DNA of 64,000 nucleotides, taken from the NCBI RefSeq assembly GCF_001544875.2, contig NZ_FCOA02000030.1:1-64000 (forward strand). The letters run 5' to 3'. The DNA is from Caballeronia hypogeia (GTDB taxonomy: Bacteria; Pseudomonadota; Gammaproteobacteria; Burkholderiales; Burkholderiaceae). Below the pieces are notes generated by a model. The model did not search any database. It saw nothing but the letters and a program-made list of their open reading frames with translations, and was not told the origin of the DNA. The translations under genes and the position numbers were made by a program. This document shows, one piece after another, positions 32,952 through 42,299 of the stretch. Position 1 is the stretch's first letter, and the number at the start of each line of letters is the position of its first letter.

Positions 32952-34217
32952 ATGAAATCGAACCGGTGGGATACGTCCTACGAATGGAAAGCCGTGACGC
33001 TGCTGGCGCTCGGATTCGGTCTGGTGGGCCTCGATCGGTGGCTGATCGCACCGCTCTTCCCATCGATCATGAAAGACCTGCATCTGACCGCGCAGGATGT
33101 CGGCAACTGCATCGGCATACTCGGGTTATCGTGGGGCGTTTTCGCCGCGCTGATGGGTGGCATCTCGGACAGGATCGGGCGTCGCAAGGTGCTGATTCCC
33201 GCGATCATCGCGTTCTCGCTGCTTTCCGGTTTCTCGGGCGTCGCGGGCGGACTGGCCAGCCTGCTCGCCGTGCGCGCGCTGATGGGCGTCGCCGAAGGCT
33301 CGTTCTGTCCGACCAGCTTCGCCGCGACCGCCGACGCCTCGCATCCGAAACGGCGCGGCTTCAATCTCGGGTTGCAGCAAAGCGGCTTCGCGCTATTCGG
33401 GCTCGCGCTTGCGCCGATCATCGCGACGCAACTGCTCGGCGTCGTGTCCTGGCGCTGGGTGTTCGCGCTGGTTTCCGTTCCCGGTCTGATCCTTGGCCTG
33501 CTGATGTACTTCGTGATTCGCGAACCGCGCCCGGCCGATGAGCCAGCCGTGGCCGCCCGCCAGGCGCGGCACGAACGCGGCCACTGGCGCGACGTGTTCA
33601 AGAGCCGCAACATTCCCGTCGCCATGGCCGCGCTGTTCTGCGCGATGACGGGCGTCTTCGTGCTCGGCGCGATGCTGCCGCTCTATCTCACCGATTACCT
33701 CGCGCTCGACACGCAGCGCATGGGCGTCGTCGTGTCGGCGATCGGCTTCGGCGGCTTCGTCGGTCAGTTCGGCTTGCCTGGGCTTTCCGATCTCGTCGGC
33801 CGCCGTCTGGCGAGCATCGCCGGATTCGCGGGAACGGCCGTCATGCTGTATGTGTTTCGCGGTCTGGGCGCGCAGCCGCTCGCCCTGTTCGTGGTGTTGT
33901 TCGTCGCGTCGTTCTTTACGCTCGGTCTCGTTTCGCTGCTCTCGGGACCCGTTGCGACCGAGGCGGCGCCCATCGGCATGGTGTCGACCGCGATCGGTAT
34001 CGTGGTGGGCGCGGGCGAAATCTTCGGTGGCGGCGTGGCGCCTGCCATAGCCGGCTTCGTCGCGACACGTTTCGGTATCCAGAATATTCTATGGCTGCCG
34101 ATCGTCGCGGTGCTGCTCGGTATCGGCGTGAGTCTGCTGCTCGAAGAGACCGCGCCCGCCAGAGTGCGCCGCGATGCACGCGCGGTCGAACTCACCGGAA
34201 GCGAGCAGCCTGAATAA
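32952..34217 (+). CDS. MFS transporter
   Basis: A 421-residue major facilitator with 12 predicted helices. Helix 1 carries GLVGLDRWLIAPLFPSIMKD (charged D and R as in aromatic-acid and sialate-type carriers), and the loop 2-3 motif is GGISDRIGRRKVLIP. AEGSFCPTSFAATADASHPK is in the first half and GLSDLVGRRLASIAGFAGT in the second. The substrate is not identifiable, but small organic acids are usual. AGGAGACGAAGG lies before the ATG. A LysR regulator follows 71 bases downstream on the same strand and may control it. Confidence 0.9.
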   Translation: MKSNRWDTSYEWKAVTLLALGFGLVGLDRWLIAPLFPSIMKDLHLTAQDVGNCIGILGLSWGVFAALMGGISDRIGRRKVLIPAIIAFSLLSGFSGVAGGLASLLAVRALMGVAEGSFCPTSFAATADASHPKRRGFNLGLQQSGFALFGLALAPIIATQLLGVVSWRWVFALVSVPGLILGLLMYFVIREPRPADEPAVAARQARHERGHWRDVFKSRNIPVAMAALFCAMTGVFVLGAMLPLYLTDYLALDTQRMGVVVSAIGFGGFVGQFGLPGLSDLVGRRLASIAGFAGTAVMLYVFRGLGAQPLALFVVLFVASFFTLGLVSLLSGPVATEAAPIGMVSTAIGIVVGAGEIFGGGVAPAIAGFVATRFGIQNILWLPIVAVLLGIGVSLLLEETAPARVRRDARAVELTGSEQPE

Positions 34218-34288
34218 GCGCATGCGCGAGGAGACCACGCGCCGCAGCGGATACACTGACATGCTGGATGAGACCGAAAGGGACCGGC

Positions 34289-35218
34289 ATGGATCGTTTT
34301 CTCAGCATCGAGGCGTTCGTGCGCGTGGCGGAAACCAGCAGCTTCGCGGAAGCGGCGCGGCAGCTCGGCGTCACCAGTTCGGTCGTGACCACGCGCATCC
34401 AGCAACTGGAGAAGTTCCTGAACGTGCCGCTGTTTCATCGCAGCACGCGGCACGTGAGGCTTTCGGATGTCGGCGAAGCCTTCTATCGCGAATGCGCTGA
34501 AGTGGTGGGGCGCGTCAACGAACTGACGGACCAGATGCGCGAGTTGCGCGCGACGCCTACCGGGCGGCTGCGCATCCAGATGTTGCCGGGCTTCGCACTC
34601 GGGCACTTCGGCGCGTCGCTGGCCGAGTTCAACCGGCGCTATCCCGGCATTCAGCTCGACGTGATCGTCAATGACCGTGTCGTCGATCCGATCGAAGAAG
34701 GCTTCGATGTCGCGTTTCAAATCTTCCCGGCGATCTCCGAGACATTGATCGAGAGGCGTCTGTTCATCGTGCGGCGCCTGTTCTGCGCCGCGCCTTCCTA
34801 TCTGCGGGAACATGGCGCGCCACGGCATCCGCGCGATCTGCTCGCGCACACGACGGCGCTCTACTCGGGCTATCCGTCGCGCAATCGCTGGACGCTGACG
34901 CGCGGCGACGAGATCGTGGAAATGGAATTGCCCGGCATCATCCGGTCCAATTCAGTGCATTTGCTGCGCGACTATGCGCTGACCGGCGGCGGCGTGGTGT
35001 GCCTGCCGACGCTGGTGGCGAGCGACGCGTTGCTCGACGGCTCGCTCGTGCCGGTCCTGTCCGACTACGCGCTTTCGCCGATGCACTTCGCGGCCGTTTA
35101 TCCCGCGACGCAACGACAAGGACTCAAGGTGAAGGCGCTGGTCGAGTTTCTGGCGGAGCGGCTGGGCCCGGAACCCGCGTGGGACGTGCCGCTCATCGAA
35201 AGGGGCTGGGTGAAGTAG
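34289..35218 (+). CDS. LysR family transcriptional regulator
   Basis: A 309-residue regulator. The HTH is FVRVAETSSFAEAARQLGVT followed by SSVVTTRIQQLEKFLNVPLF and RSTRHVRLSDVGEAFYREC; the effector domain covers residues ~90-300. This variant, with single-gene orientation behind a transporter, is like the broad DsdC/YafC-type group. The ATG at 34289 has GAAAGGG upstream; a start seven codons earlier is possible. Its stop is followed at once by hairpin structures shared with the convergent ABC operon. Confidence 0.9.
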   Translation: MDRFLSIEAFVRVAETSSFAEAARQLGVTSSVVTTRIQQLEKFLNVPLFHRSTRHVRLSDVGEAFYRECAEVVGRVNELTDQMRELRATPTGRLRIQMLPGFALGHFGASLAEFNRRYPGIQLDVIVNDRVVDPIEEGFDVAFQIFPAISETLIERRLFIVRRLFCAAPSYLREHGAPRHPRDLLAHTTALYSGYPSRNRWTLTRGDEIVEMELPGIIRSNSVHLLRDYALTGGGVVCLPTLVASDALLDGSLVPVLSDYALSPMHFAAVYPATQRQGLKVKALVEFLAERLGPEPAWDVPLIERGWVK

Positions 35219-35258
35219 AGGAAGCGCGCACGCTTCCTCCAGCTCGTGCGTAACGAGC
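35219..35258. terminator. Two tandem hairpins between convergent genes
   Basis: AGGAAGCG-CGCA-CGCTTCCT (35219-35238) is a perfect eight-pair stem that begins directly after the LysR stop. GCTCGT-GCGTA-ACGAGC (35242-35258) is a six-pair stem just after. Neither has a clear T tract, so they may act as weak bidirectional terminators or RNA 3' ends. Confidence 0.5.
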
Positions 35259-35262
35259 GCGA

Positions 35263-36204
35263 TCAGTCGTACAGCACTGCCTTGATCTTCGGATCGTCCA
35301 TGTTGCTCTTGTCGTACCAGTAGAAGCCGGTATCGACCTTCTTCGGCAGCTTCTCGCCGTGCAGGGCCTTCACGGCCGAATCGACCACGCACTTGCCGAT
35401 GCCCACCGGATTCTGCGTGATCGCGCCCGCCATCAGGCCCGACATGATGTCGTCCTTTTGCTCCTTGCCCGAGTCGTAGCCGATCAGCACGAGCTTCTTG
35501 CCCGATTCCTTCACGCCGATCGCCGCGCCTTCCGCCGAGCCTTCGTTGGCGCCGAAGATGCCCTTGATGTTCGGGTTGGCCTGAATCATCGCCTTGGCGA
35601 TTTCAGCCGACTTCAGGTGATCGCCGCCACCGTATTGTACGGACACGATCTTGACGTTCGGATGCTTGGACTTCATCTGGTTGAGAAAGCCGTCGCGCCG
35701 GTCGATGCCGGTGCGGCTCGTCTGGTCGTGCACGATCACGCCCACTTCGCCCGCGTTGCCGATCGCGTCGGCCATCTTGTCGGCGGCGAGCGCGGCGGCG
35801 GCGAGATTGTCGGTGGCGCAGGTGGTGAGCGGAATGTCGCTGTCCACGCCCGAGTCGAATGCGATGATCGGAATCTTTTGACTCTGCGCGCGCTTGAGCA
35901 GCGGAATCGCGGCCTTGCTGTCGAGCGCGGCGATACCAATGGCCTGCGGCTTCTTCGCGAGCGCGGCCGAAAGCATGTCGATCTGCTTATCGACCATCGC
36001 TTCGGTTTCGGGGCCTTCGAAGGTCACGCGCACCTTCTGCTCTTTCGCGGCCTGATCCGCGCCCGCTTTCACGGCCTGCCAGAACTGATGCTGGAAGCCC
36101 TTCGATATCAGCGGAATATACGGCTCGTCCGCATACGTGACACCCGACGCGCCCAGCAGCGCGCTCGCGCCGATCAGCGCGCCGATGATTCTTCTTTTCA
36201 GCAT
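35263..36204 (-). CDS. Sugar ABC transporter substrate-binding protein
   Basis: A 313-residue type-1 periplasmic binding protein with a signal peptide (MLKRRIIGALIGASALLGAS, cleavage near TYA). The mature start DEPYIPLISKGFQHQFWQAV, then KKPQAIGIAALDSKAAIPLL and IPIIAFDSGVDSD, is typical of ribose/galactose-type binding proteins. The ATG at 36204 has AGGAGGAG upstream. It is the last gene of a regulator-ATPase-permease-binding protein operon. The divergent L-fuconate dehydratase suggests L-fucose, L-fuconate or a similar deoxy-sugar as ligand. Confidence 0.9.
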   Translation of the reverse strand: MLKRRIIGALIGASALLGASGVTYADEPYIPLISKGFQHQFWQAVKAGADQAAKEQKVRVTFEGPETEAMVDKQIDMLSAALAKKPQAIGIAALDSKAAIPLLKRAQSQKIPIIAFDSGVDSDIPLTTCATDNLAAAALAADKMADAIGNAGEVGVIVHDQTSRTGIDRRDGFLNQMKSKHPNVKIVSVQYGGGDHLKSAEIAKAMIQANPNIKGIFGANEGSAEGAAIGVKESGKKLVLIGYDSGKEQKDDIMSGLMAGAITQNPVGIGKCVVDSAVKALHGEKLPKKVDTGFYWYDKSNMDDPKIKAVLYD

Positions 36205-36270
36205 GGTGGATCTCCTCCTGAGGTTGGGTGCTCCCTTTGTTGATCTGGCCTGCATGCGCCGATGCGCCGA

Positions 36271-37299
36271 TTAGCTGCTCTTCTTGCGCCGCAGGATATC
36301 CGCGTACACCGCGAGAATGATGATTGCGCCCGTCACGACGATCTGCCATTCCTGAGCGACCGACATGATGCGCAAGCCATTGGTCAGCACGCTCATGATG
36401 AACGCGCCGATGATGGTGCCGAGTATCGTGCCCGAGCCGCCCGAGAGCGACGTGCCGCCGATCACGACCGCCGCGATGGCGTCGAGCTCATAACCTTGTC
36501 CGAGCGCGGGCTGCGCCGAGTTCAGGCGCGACGCGATCAACAGACCCGCGATGCCGCAGATCGCGCCGCCGAGCCCGTAGATGGCGATCTTCCAGCGATC
36601 GACGTTCACACCCGACAGACGCACCGCTTCCTCGTTGCTGCCGAGCGCGAACGTATAGCGGCCCAGCGCCGTGCGATTGAGCGTGATGGAACTGACGATG
36701 GCGAGCGCAAAGAGAATCAGCACTGCGTTCGGAATCGGCACGCTCGGCAGGAAATAGCCGATCAGCGAGTCCTGCGAGATCATGTAGAAGTTCTCGGTGT
36801 CGGTGAAATAGATCGGCTTGTCAGACGAGACCACGAGCGACAAACCCTTCAGCAGCATCATCATGCCGAGCGTCGCGATGAACGGCGGGATCTTCATCTT
36901 CGCGGTCAGCGTGCCCGAGATCGTGCCGCAGAGCGCGCCGGTGACGATCGCCGCGATCACGCCGATCCACATCGGCAAATGCCAGTAAGTGAGGAACACG
37001 CCGCAGATGACGGCGGTGAAGGTCATCAGCGTGCCCACCGACAAGTCGATGCCGCCCGTGATGATGACGAAAGTCGCCGCGATCGCGAGCACGCCATTCA
37101 CCGCCGTGGCTTGCAGGATGCCGAGGAAGTTGTCCATCTGCATGAAGGCGGGCGATGCGAAGCTGAAGAACACCAGCAGCAGGATCAGGCTCGCGAACGC
37201 CAGCAGCTTCTGCAGCGCGGTCGGCGAAAAGACGCGCGCGCGCAGGCCGTTGGTGCGTCTTTGATTGGCGAGCGGCGCGGTTTCCGTGGGTTGTGTCAT
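36271..37299 (-). CDS. Sugar ABC transporter permease
   Basis: A 342-residue RbsC-type inner-membrane protein with about ten helices. The conserved loop is AATFVIITGGIDLSVGTLMT, then GRYTFALGSNEEAVRLSGVN, and the terminal domain ELDAIAAVVIGGTSLSGGSG. A single permease gene implies a homodimeric channel here, unlike the two-permease system at 18-20 kb. It lies between ATPase and binding-protein genes with short spacers. Confidence 0.93.
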   Translation of the reverse strand: MTQPTETAPLANQRRTNGLRARVFSPTALQKLLAFASLILLLVFFSFASPAFMQMDNFLGILQATAVNGVLAIAATFVIITGGIDLSVGTLMTFTAVICGVFLTYWHLPMWIGVIAAIVTGALCGTISGTLTAKMKIPPFIATLGMMMLLKGLSLVVSSDKPIYFTDTENFYMISQDSLIGYFLPSVPIPNAVLILFALAIVSSITLNRTALGRYTFALGSNEEAVRLSGVNVDRWKIAIYGLGGAICGIAGLLIASRLNSAQPALGQGYELDAIAAVVIGGTSLSGGSGTILGTIIGAFIMSVLTNGLRIMSVAQEWQIVVTGAIIILAVYADILRRKKSS

Positions 37300-37333
37300 G
37301 GGTTCGGCCTTATGTGTCGGATGATCTCGCGGC

Positions 37334-38845
37334 TCATGCCGCTTTCAGGGATTCGCGCCGCGTCGCGAGCTGCATGATGCGCTCCTGCGTCGCTTCGCTC
37401 GATGACAGCTCGCCGGTGATGCGCCCCTCGCACATCACGACGATGCGATCGCTCATGCGCAGCACTTCCGGCAGCTCGGATGAAATCATCACGATGGCCT
37501 TGCCTTGTTGAGCGAGCGAACGCAACAGCTTGTAGATTTCGCTTTTCGCGCCGACATCGATTCCGCGTGTCGGCTCGTCGAAGAACAGCACGTCGCAGTC
37601 GCGCTCCAGCCATTTCGCGATGACGATCTTCTGCTGGTTGCCGCCCGAAAGCAGACGCGCGGGCTGCGTGGGCGAGGGCGTGCGAATGGCGAGCAGCTTG
37701 ATGAAGTGCGCTGCCGTCTTGCGGATCTTCGCGCGGCGCAGGAACATGCCGGCCGAAAGAAACTTGCCGAGATTCGACATCACGATGTTCGACTCGACGT
37801 CCATGCCCGTCGCCAGGCCGAAGCGCTTGCGGTCTTCCGACAGATAGCCGATGCCGCGCTTCACCGCATCGCTGGGCTTTTTGATCGACGCCTTCGCGCC
37901 GTTCACGACTATCTCGCCCGACTGCACCGGATCGGCGCCGAACACCGCGCGCGCGACTTCCGTGCGTCCTGCGCCCATGAGTCCCGCGAAGCCGAGAATC
38001 TCGCCTTTATGCAGCTTGAAACTCACGTCGCGCACGAGCGGCCCGGCGTTGAGATGACGCACTTCGAGCGCGACCTCGCCCTGATGCGCGCCACCCAGAA
38101 ACGACGTGAGATCGGTGAGCGTTCTGCCGACCATCATGCCGATGATGGTCTCCACGCTGGTCTCGTGCGTATTCACGGTGGCGACGTATTCGCCGTCGCG
38201 CATCACGGTGACGCGGTCGGAAATCTGCTTGAGCTCATCCATCTTGTGCGAGATGTAGACGATGCCGACGCCGCGTTCCTTCAGTTGCCGGATGATGCGG
38301 AACAGCTCGGCGATTTCCGCGTCGTTGAGCGCGGAAGTGGGTTCGTCCATGATGAGCACGCGCGAATCGAAGGACAGCGCCTTGGCAATTTCGACCATCT
38401 GCTGGCTCGCCACCGTGAGCGTGCCGACGGTCGTGCGCGGATCGAGATTCACATGCATGCGGGCGAGAATTTCGCGCGCCGCGTCGTTGAGCTTGTCCTC
38501 GTCGAGCAGCAGACCCATGAGCTTGCGCGGCTCGCGGCCGATGAAGATGTTCTGCGCGACGCTCAGATGATTCATCAGCTGCAATTCCTGATGAATGATG
38601 CCGATGCCCAGGCCTTGAGCCTCGCGCGGACTCGTGAAATCGACCGGTTTGCCGTCGAACAGCATCTCGCCGGAATCGCGCGTGTAGACGCCCGCGAGAA
38701 TTTTCATGAGCGTGGACTTGCCCGCGCCGTTTTCGCCCATCAATGCATGGACTTCGCCCGGCATGATGTCGAAGCGCACTTCATGCAGCGCGCGCACGCC
38801 GGGAAAGCTCTTGCTCAACTGACTGACGGAGATGAGGGGTGTCAT
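37334..38845 (-). CDS. Sugar ABC transporter ATP-binding protein (two NBDs)
   Basis: A 503-residue RbsA-type ATPase. NBD1 has Walker A GENGAGKST (residues 37-45), signature LTVASQQMVEIAKAL and Walker B LIMDEPTSAL. NBD2 has the usual degenerate GLMGAGRTEV, signature LLSGGNQQKIVIAKWL and VLFFDEPTRGIDVGAK. I chose the ATG at 38845 because the family starts at TPLISVSQLSKSFPGVRAL. An in-frame ATG at 38884 would add 13 residues, and neither has a good ribosome site. It is downstream of the GntR gene, 53 bases away. Confidence 0.92.
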   Translation of the reverse strand: MTPLISVSQLSKSFPGVRALHEVRFDIMPGEVHALMGENGAGKSTLMKILAGVYTRDSGEMLFDGKPVDFTSPREAQGLGIGIIHQELQLMNHLSVAQNIFIGREPRKLMGLLLDEDKLNDAAREILARMHVNLDPRTTVGTLTVASQQMVEIAKALSFDSRVLIMDEPTSALNDAEIAELFRIIRQLKERGVGIVYISHKMDELKQISDRVTVMRDGEYVATVNTHETSVETIIGMMVGRTLTDLTSFLGGAHQGEVALEVRHLNAGPLVRDVSFKLHKGEILGFAGLMGAGRTEVARAVFGADPVQSGEIVVNGAKASIKKPSDAVKRGIGYLSEDRKRFGLATGMDVESNIVMSNLGKFLSAGMFLRRAKIRKTAAHFIKLLAIRTPSPTQPARLLSGGNQQKIVIAKWLERDCDVLFFDEPTRGIDVGAKSEIYKLLRSLAQQGKAIVMISSELPEVLRMSDRIVVMCEGRITGELSSSEATQERIMQLATRRESLKAA

Positions 38846-38898
38846 GGAGGTGGCATGAAATCCTGAGTCATGGGGGTCCTGCATGCATGCGGGGACGG

Positions 38899-39639
38899 TT
38901 AGGGCGCGAAGAGATCGGGCCGTTCATGCGCCGAGCGCCGCAATTCCGCGACCACCTGATCGAGATGATCGTGCATCGTCTTGGCGGCGAGATCCGCATT
39001 GCCGCTGCGGATGGCGTCGAAGATGCGCTCGTGTTCGTCGAGCGTATGGACGAGGCGTTCGGGGCTGGCGAGAAGCTGGCGCGCGCGATCGAGCGCGCTG
39101 CGCGACACCGCGACGATTTCCTTCACGCGCGGCAGGTTGATCGCATCGAGAAGAATCTCGTGGAAGGCCAGGTCGAGCCCATGAAACGCGAGGCGCTGGC
39201 CGGTCTTCAGGGTCATGCGCTGCTGATCGAGATTGAGCGCGAGCGCCTCGAGCGTCGCCGGGTCACGCAGTCGCGCGACGCCGCGCACGGTCTCGACTTC
39301 GAGCGCGCTGCGGATGAACAGATGCTGATGTATGTCTTCGAGCGCGATGGGCTTCACGCGCGTGCCGCGCTGCGGCAAGACTTCGACGAGACCCGCATGC
39401 GCGAGCCGCGCCAGCGCGGCAGAGACCGGAAAGCGCGATACGCCCATGCGTTCGCACACGGCGAGCTTGTCGATCATCATTCCGGGTTCGAGCGCCAGCG
39501 TCACGATGGCTTCCCTCAATGCCGCCTCGACCGCATCGGTCAGGCTGCCGCGCTCGCCGCTTCTGATTTTGTGCAGCGCGTCATAGGGACTGCCAACGGT
39601 GGTCGTCGCTGCGGTCGTCGTATCAGGAGATGTACTCAC
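38899..39639 (-). CDS. GntR family regulator, FCD domain
   Basis: A 246-residue regulator. The winged HTH covers residues ~30-100 (LTDAVEAALREAIVTLALEP, VCERMGVSRFPVSAALARL, VLPQRGTRVKP). The FCD ligand domain follows, with metal ligands visible as Asp in HGLDLAFHEILLDA, the His beside it, and HERIFDAIRSG and MHDHL. FCD-type GntR proteins sense sugar acids and carboxylates. It heads the ABC operon and diverges from L-fuconate dehydratase, so fuconate or its product is a likely effector. The palindrome at 39663-39674 is a candidate operator. Confidence 0.9.
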   Translation of the reverse strand: MSTSPDTTTAATTTVGSPYDALHKIRSGERGSLTDAVEAALREAIVTLALEPGMMIDKLAVCERMGVSRFPVSAALARLAHAGLVEVLPQRGTRVKPIALEDIHQHLFIRSALEVETVRGVARLRDPATLEALALNLDQQRMTLKTGQRLAFHGLDLAFHEILLDAINLPRVKEIVAVSRSALDRARQLLASPERLVHTLDEHERIFDAIRSGNADLAAKTMHDHLDQVVAELRRSAHERPDLFAP

Positions 39640-39662
39640 GCGCTTGATTTCCGATCAGGATG

Positions 39663-39674
39663 CTAGCATGCTAG
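39663..39674. promoter_or_regulatory. Palindromic operator between gntR and fucD
   Basis: CTAGCATGCTAG is a perfect 12-bp palindrome 24 bases from the regulator start and 136 bases upstream of the dehydratase start. A second short dyad (AACGTT, at about 39686) follows. Location and symmetry fit autoregulation by the FCD regulator. Confidence 0.6.
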
Positions 39675-39809
39675 AAAGCGCATTCAACGTTGTCAACGCG
39701 TGCAAATGCCTAGTCGAATATGTGGGACGCGTTGATGATTCATCGAGCTTTCATCAGCTTTCTTCCGCGAGATTTTCAGTCGATCGACAACGCTTCGGAG
39801 GGCGTTCAG

Positions 39810-41120
39810 ATGACCACGATTACCAGGCTGTCCGTCCGGGACATTCGCTTTCCCACCTCACGTTCGCTCGATGGCTCCGACGCCATGAACGCAGCGCCGG
39901 ATTATTCGGCCACCTATGTCACGCTCGAAACCGACTCACCCGAAGGTCTCACGGGCCATGGCCTGACCTTCACCATCGGCCGTGGCAACGAGATATGCGT
40001 GGCCGCGGTGAACGCGCTCGCGCCGCTCATCGTCGGCAAGAAGCTCGGCGATATCACCGCGAACATGGGCGCGTTCTGGCGCGCGTTCACATCGGATAGC
40101 CAGTTGCGCTGGATCGGCCCGGACAAGGGCGCGATCCATCTCGCGACCGCCGCGGTCGTGAACGCGGCGTGGGACCTGTGGGCCAAGTCGGAAGGCAAGC
40201 CGGTGTGGAAGCTGCTCGTCGACATGACGCCCGAAGAGCTGGTGCGCTGTCTCGACTTCCGTTACGTGACCGATGCGATCACGCCATACGAAGCCATCGC
40301 GTTGCTCAAGCGTCATGAAAAGACGCGCGGCGAGCGCGAGAAGGAAATGCTGGAGCGCGGTTATCCGGGCTACACGACTTCAGCGGGCTGGCTCGGCTAC
40401 GACGACGACAAGATCCGCCGTCTCGCGCGTGAGGGCGTGGCGCAGGGATGGACGCACTTCAAGCAGAAGGTCGGCGGCAATCTCGAAGAAGACGTGCGGC
40501 GCGCGCGCATCTTGCGCGAAGAGATCGGCGAGAACTCGAAGCTGATGATGGACGCGAATCAGGTCTGGGACGTCGATGAAGCCGTGACGAACATGCGCCG
40601 TCTCGCGGAGTTCAATCCGTGGTGGATCGAGGAGCCGACGAGCCCGGATGACGTGCTCGGCCACGCGGCGATCCGCAAGCGGCTCAGCCCGATGATCGGT
40701 GTCGCGACGGGCGAGCACTGTCAGAACCGCGTGATGTTCAAGCAACTGCTGCAGGCCGAGGCCATCGACTTCTGCCAGATCGACAGTTGCCGTCTCGGTG
40801 GCCTCAACGAAGTGATCATCGTGCTGCTGATGGCGGCGAAGTTCGGCGTGCCGGTGTGTCCGCATGCCGGCGGCGTCGGGCTATGCGAGTACGTGCAGCA
40901 TATTTCCATCTTCGACTATGTGTGCGTGTCGGCGTCGCTGGAAAATCGCGTGCTCGAATATGTCGATCATCTGCATGAGCATTTCCTCGATCCGGTCGTG
41001 ATCCGAAACGGACGATACATGCCGCCGCAGAAACCCGGCTACAGCATCGAGATGAAAGCGGCCTCGCTCGACAAACACTGGTTCCCCGACGGGGAGGCCT
41101 GGACGAGCCGACAGAACTGA
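39810..41120 (+). CDS. L-fuconate dehydratase (enolase superfamily)
   Basis: A 436-residue enzyme that would dehydrate L-fuconate to 2-keto-3-deoxy-L-fuconate. All expected mandelate-racemase-subgroup residues are visible: Lys218 and Lys220 (FKQKVGG), Asp248 and Asn250 (MMDANQVW), Glu274 (WWIEEP), Glu302 (ATGEHC) and His352 (CPHAGG). Length and spacing match bacterial FucD and its human homologue ENOSF1. The ATG at 39810 follows CGGAGGG by seven bases; a longer version from 39720 is unlikely. It is divergent from the ABC operon, with the regulator between, forming a compact sugar-acid module. The other steps of the L-fucose pathway are not in the window. Confidence 0.92.
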   Translation: MTTITRLSVRDIRFPTSRSLDGSDAMNAAPDYSATYVTLETDSPEGLTGHGLTFTIGRGNEICVAAVNALAPLIVGKKLGDITANMGAFWRAFTSDSQLRWIGPDKGAIHLATAAVVNAAWDLWAKSEGKPVWKLLVDMTPEELVRCLDFRYVTDAITPYEAIALLKRHEKTRGEREKEMLERGYPGYTTSAGWLGYDDDKIRRLAREGVAQGWTHFKQKVGGNLEEDVRRARILREEIGENSKLMMDANQVWDVDEAVTNMRRLAEFNPWWIEEPTSPDDVLGHAAIRKRLSPMIGVATGEHCQNRVMFKQLLQAEAIDFCQIDSCRLGGLNEVIIVLLMAAKFGVPVCPHAGGVGLCEYVQHISIFDYVCVSASLENRVLEYVDHLHEHFLDPVVIRNGRYMPPQKPGYSIEMKAASLDKHWFPDGEAWTSRQN

Positions 41121-41126
41121 TCTGCG

Positions 41127-42158
41127 TCAGTGCCCGAGCCCGCTCGCCGCGATCTGCTGCTCCACGTATTGCGCGAACAGCGCGTGCATGCGCGTGGTCG
41201 GATGCAGCTCGTCGGCGAACATGTAGGTCTGGTCCGCATTCGACGATACATAAGTGGCCGGCGAGCACAGCAAGGAAGTGTCGTGCGGTGTCTTCGACGG
41301 ATCGCAGGCCTGCGCGGTATTGGACACCGCAAACCCGTTGGCCTGATAGTTCGCGATGGTCTGCGTCGTCCACGCATACGAATCGACGACGATCACCTTG
41401 CCCTGCACGCCGTTGGTCTGCAACGCTGCGTTCAGCGTCGCGTTGAAGAGTTGCGATAGCTGCGTGAAGTTCGCGCCGTGGTCGCTTTGTCCGATGCCAT
41501 CGGGCGAGAGTCCGATGTTCGGCACGTTGACGACCACGACATGCGCAGCCCCGTTCTGCACGATGCGCGCGACGAGTTGCGCGAGCGTGTTGGCCGCGGC
41601 CTGCACGGTCGCATTGGCGGCGGGCGGGCTGCCTGCGCGCAGCACGTCGTTCGCGCCGGCCCAGACGAGCACCAGTTGCCCCGCATTGAAGCTGCCGTGC
41701 GCCGAAAGGTAGCTGTCGATCTGCTGCGTGACCGGCATCTCGATGTTGCCGATCACGTCCGTCAGATACTGGTACTGGTTGGCCGGCGTGGCCACCGTGG
41801 AGCCGCCCTGCGCGTAGCCCAGGCCGTTCTGCGGCTTCAGTTCGTGGCCGAGATCGATCGTGAATGCCGCAGTGAGCGTGTCGCCGTAGTACTGCGCGAC
41901 GTTTTGCGCCCAGACCTGACCGGGATTCGTCGTGAAGCGCCCGCCGCCGACCGCGCTCGCGACCGGCGCGTAGGTTCCGACATCCGAGAGACTGTCGCCG
42001 AACGCGACCACCTGCAAATGCACGCCGCCCGCCGGCGCGGACGCGTTGTTGCCGCCCGAGTCGCTGCTGCCGCCACCGCCGCCGCACGCGGTAAGCAATG
42101 CAAACAGCACGGCAGAAATTGCTCTTCGCACCCCGGGTCTCGATCCGTTGTCACGCAT
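41127..42158 (-). CDS. SGNH/GDSL lipoprotein esterase
   Basis: A 343-residue protein with a lipoprotein signal (ISAVLFALLTAC, Cys about residue 25) and a Gly/Ser linker. The SGNH hydrolase blocks are GDSLSDVGTY (I, nucleophile Ser), GYAQGGSTVA (II), VWAGANDVL (III) and DELHPTTRMH (V, catalytic Asp and His). It is probably an outer-membrane or periplasmic carboxylesterase or lipase. The ATG at 42158 has GGAGGAG just upstream. It is a single gene downstream of, and in the same direction as, a LacI regulator 141 bases away. Confidence 0.88.
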   Translation of the reverse strand: MRDNGSRPGVRRAISAVLFALLTACGGGGGSSDSGGNNASAPAGGVHLQVVAFGDSLSDVGTYAPVASAVGGGRFTTNPGQVWAQNVAQYYGDTLTAAFTIDLGHELKPQNGLGYAQGGSTVATPANQYQYLTDVIGNIEMPVTQQIDSYLSAHGSFNAGQLVLVWAGANDVLRAGSPPAANATVQAAANTLAQLVARIVQNGAAHVVVVNVPNIGLSPDGIGQSDHGANFTQLSQLFNATLNAALQTNGVQGKVIVVDSYAWTTQTIANYQANGFAVSNTAQACDPSKTPHDTSLLCSPATYVSSNADQTYMFADELHPTTRMHALFAQYVEQQIAASGLGH

Positions 42159-42299
42159 GACTCCTCCGTCCTTCCGTGGGCCAATCGGCTTGTCAAGGCG
42201 GGTTCGCTCCCGGTGGCTCGTCGCCATTCGCGGACGGACTCGCGGCCTGGTTCAAGCGCAAGCAAGAAAGATGCGCCGCGAGATGACGGAAAGCCGCTC

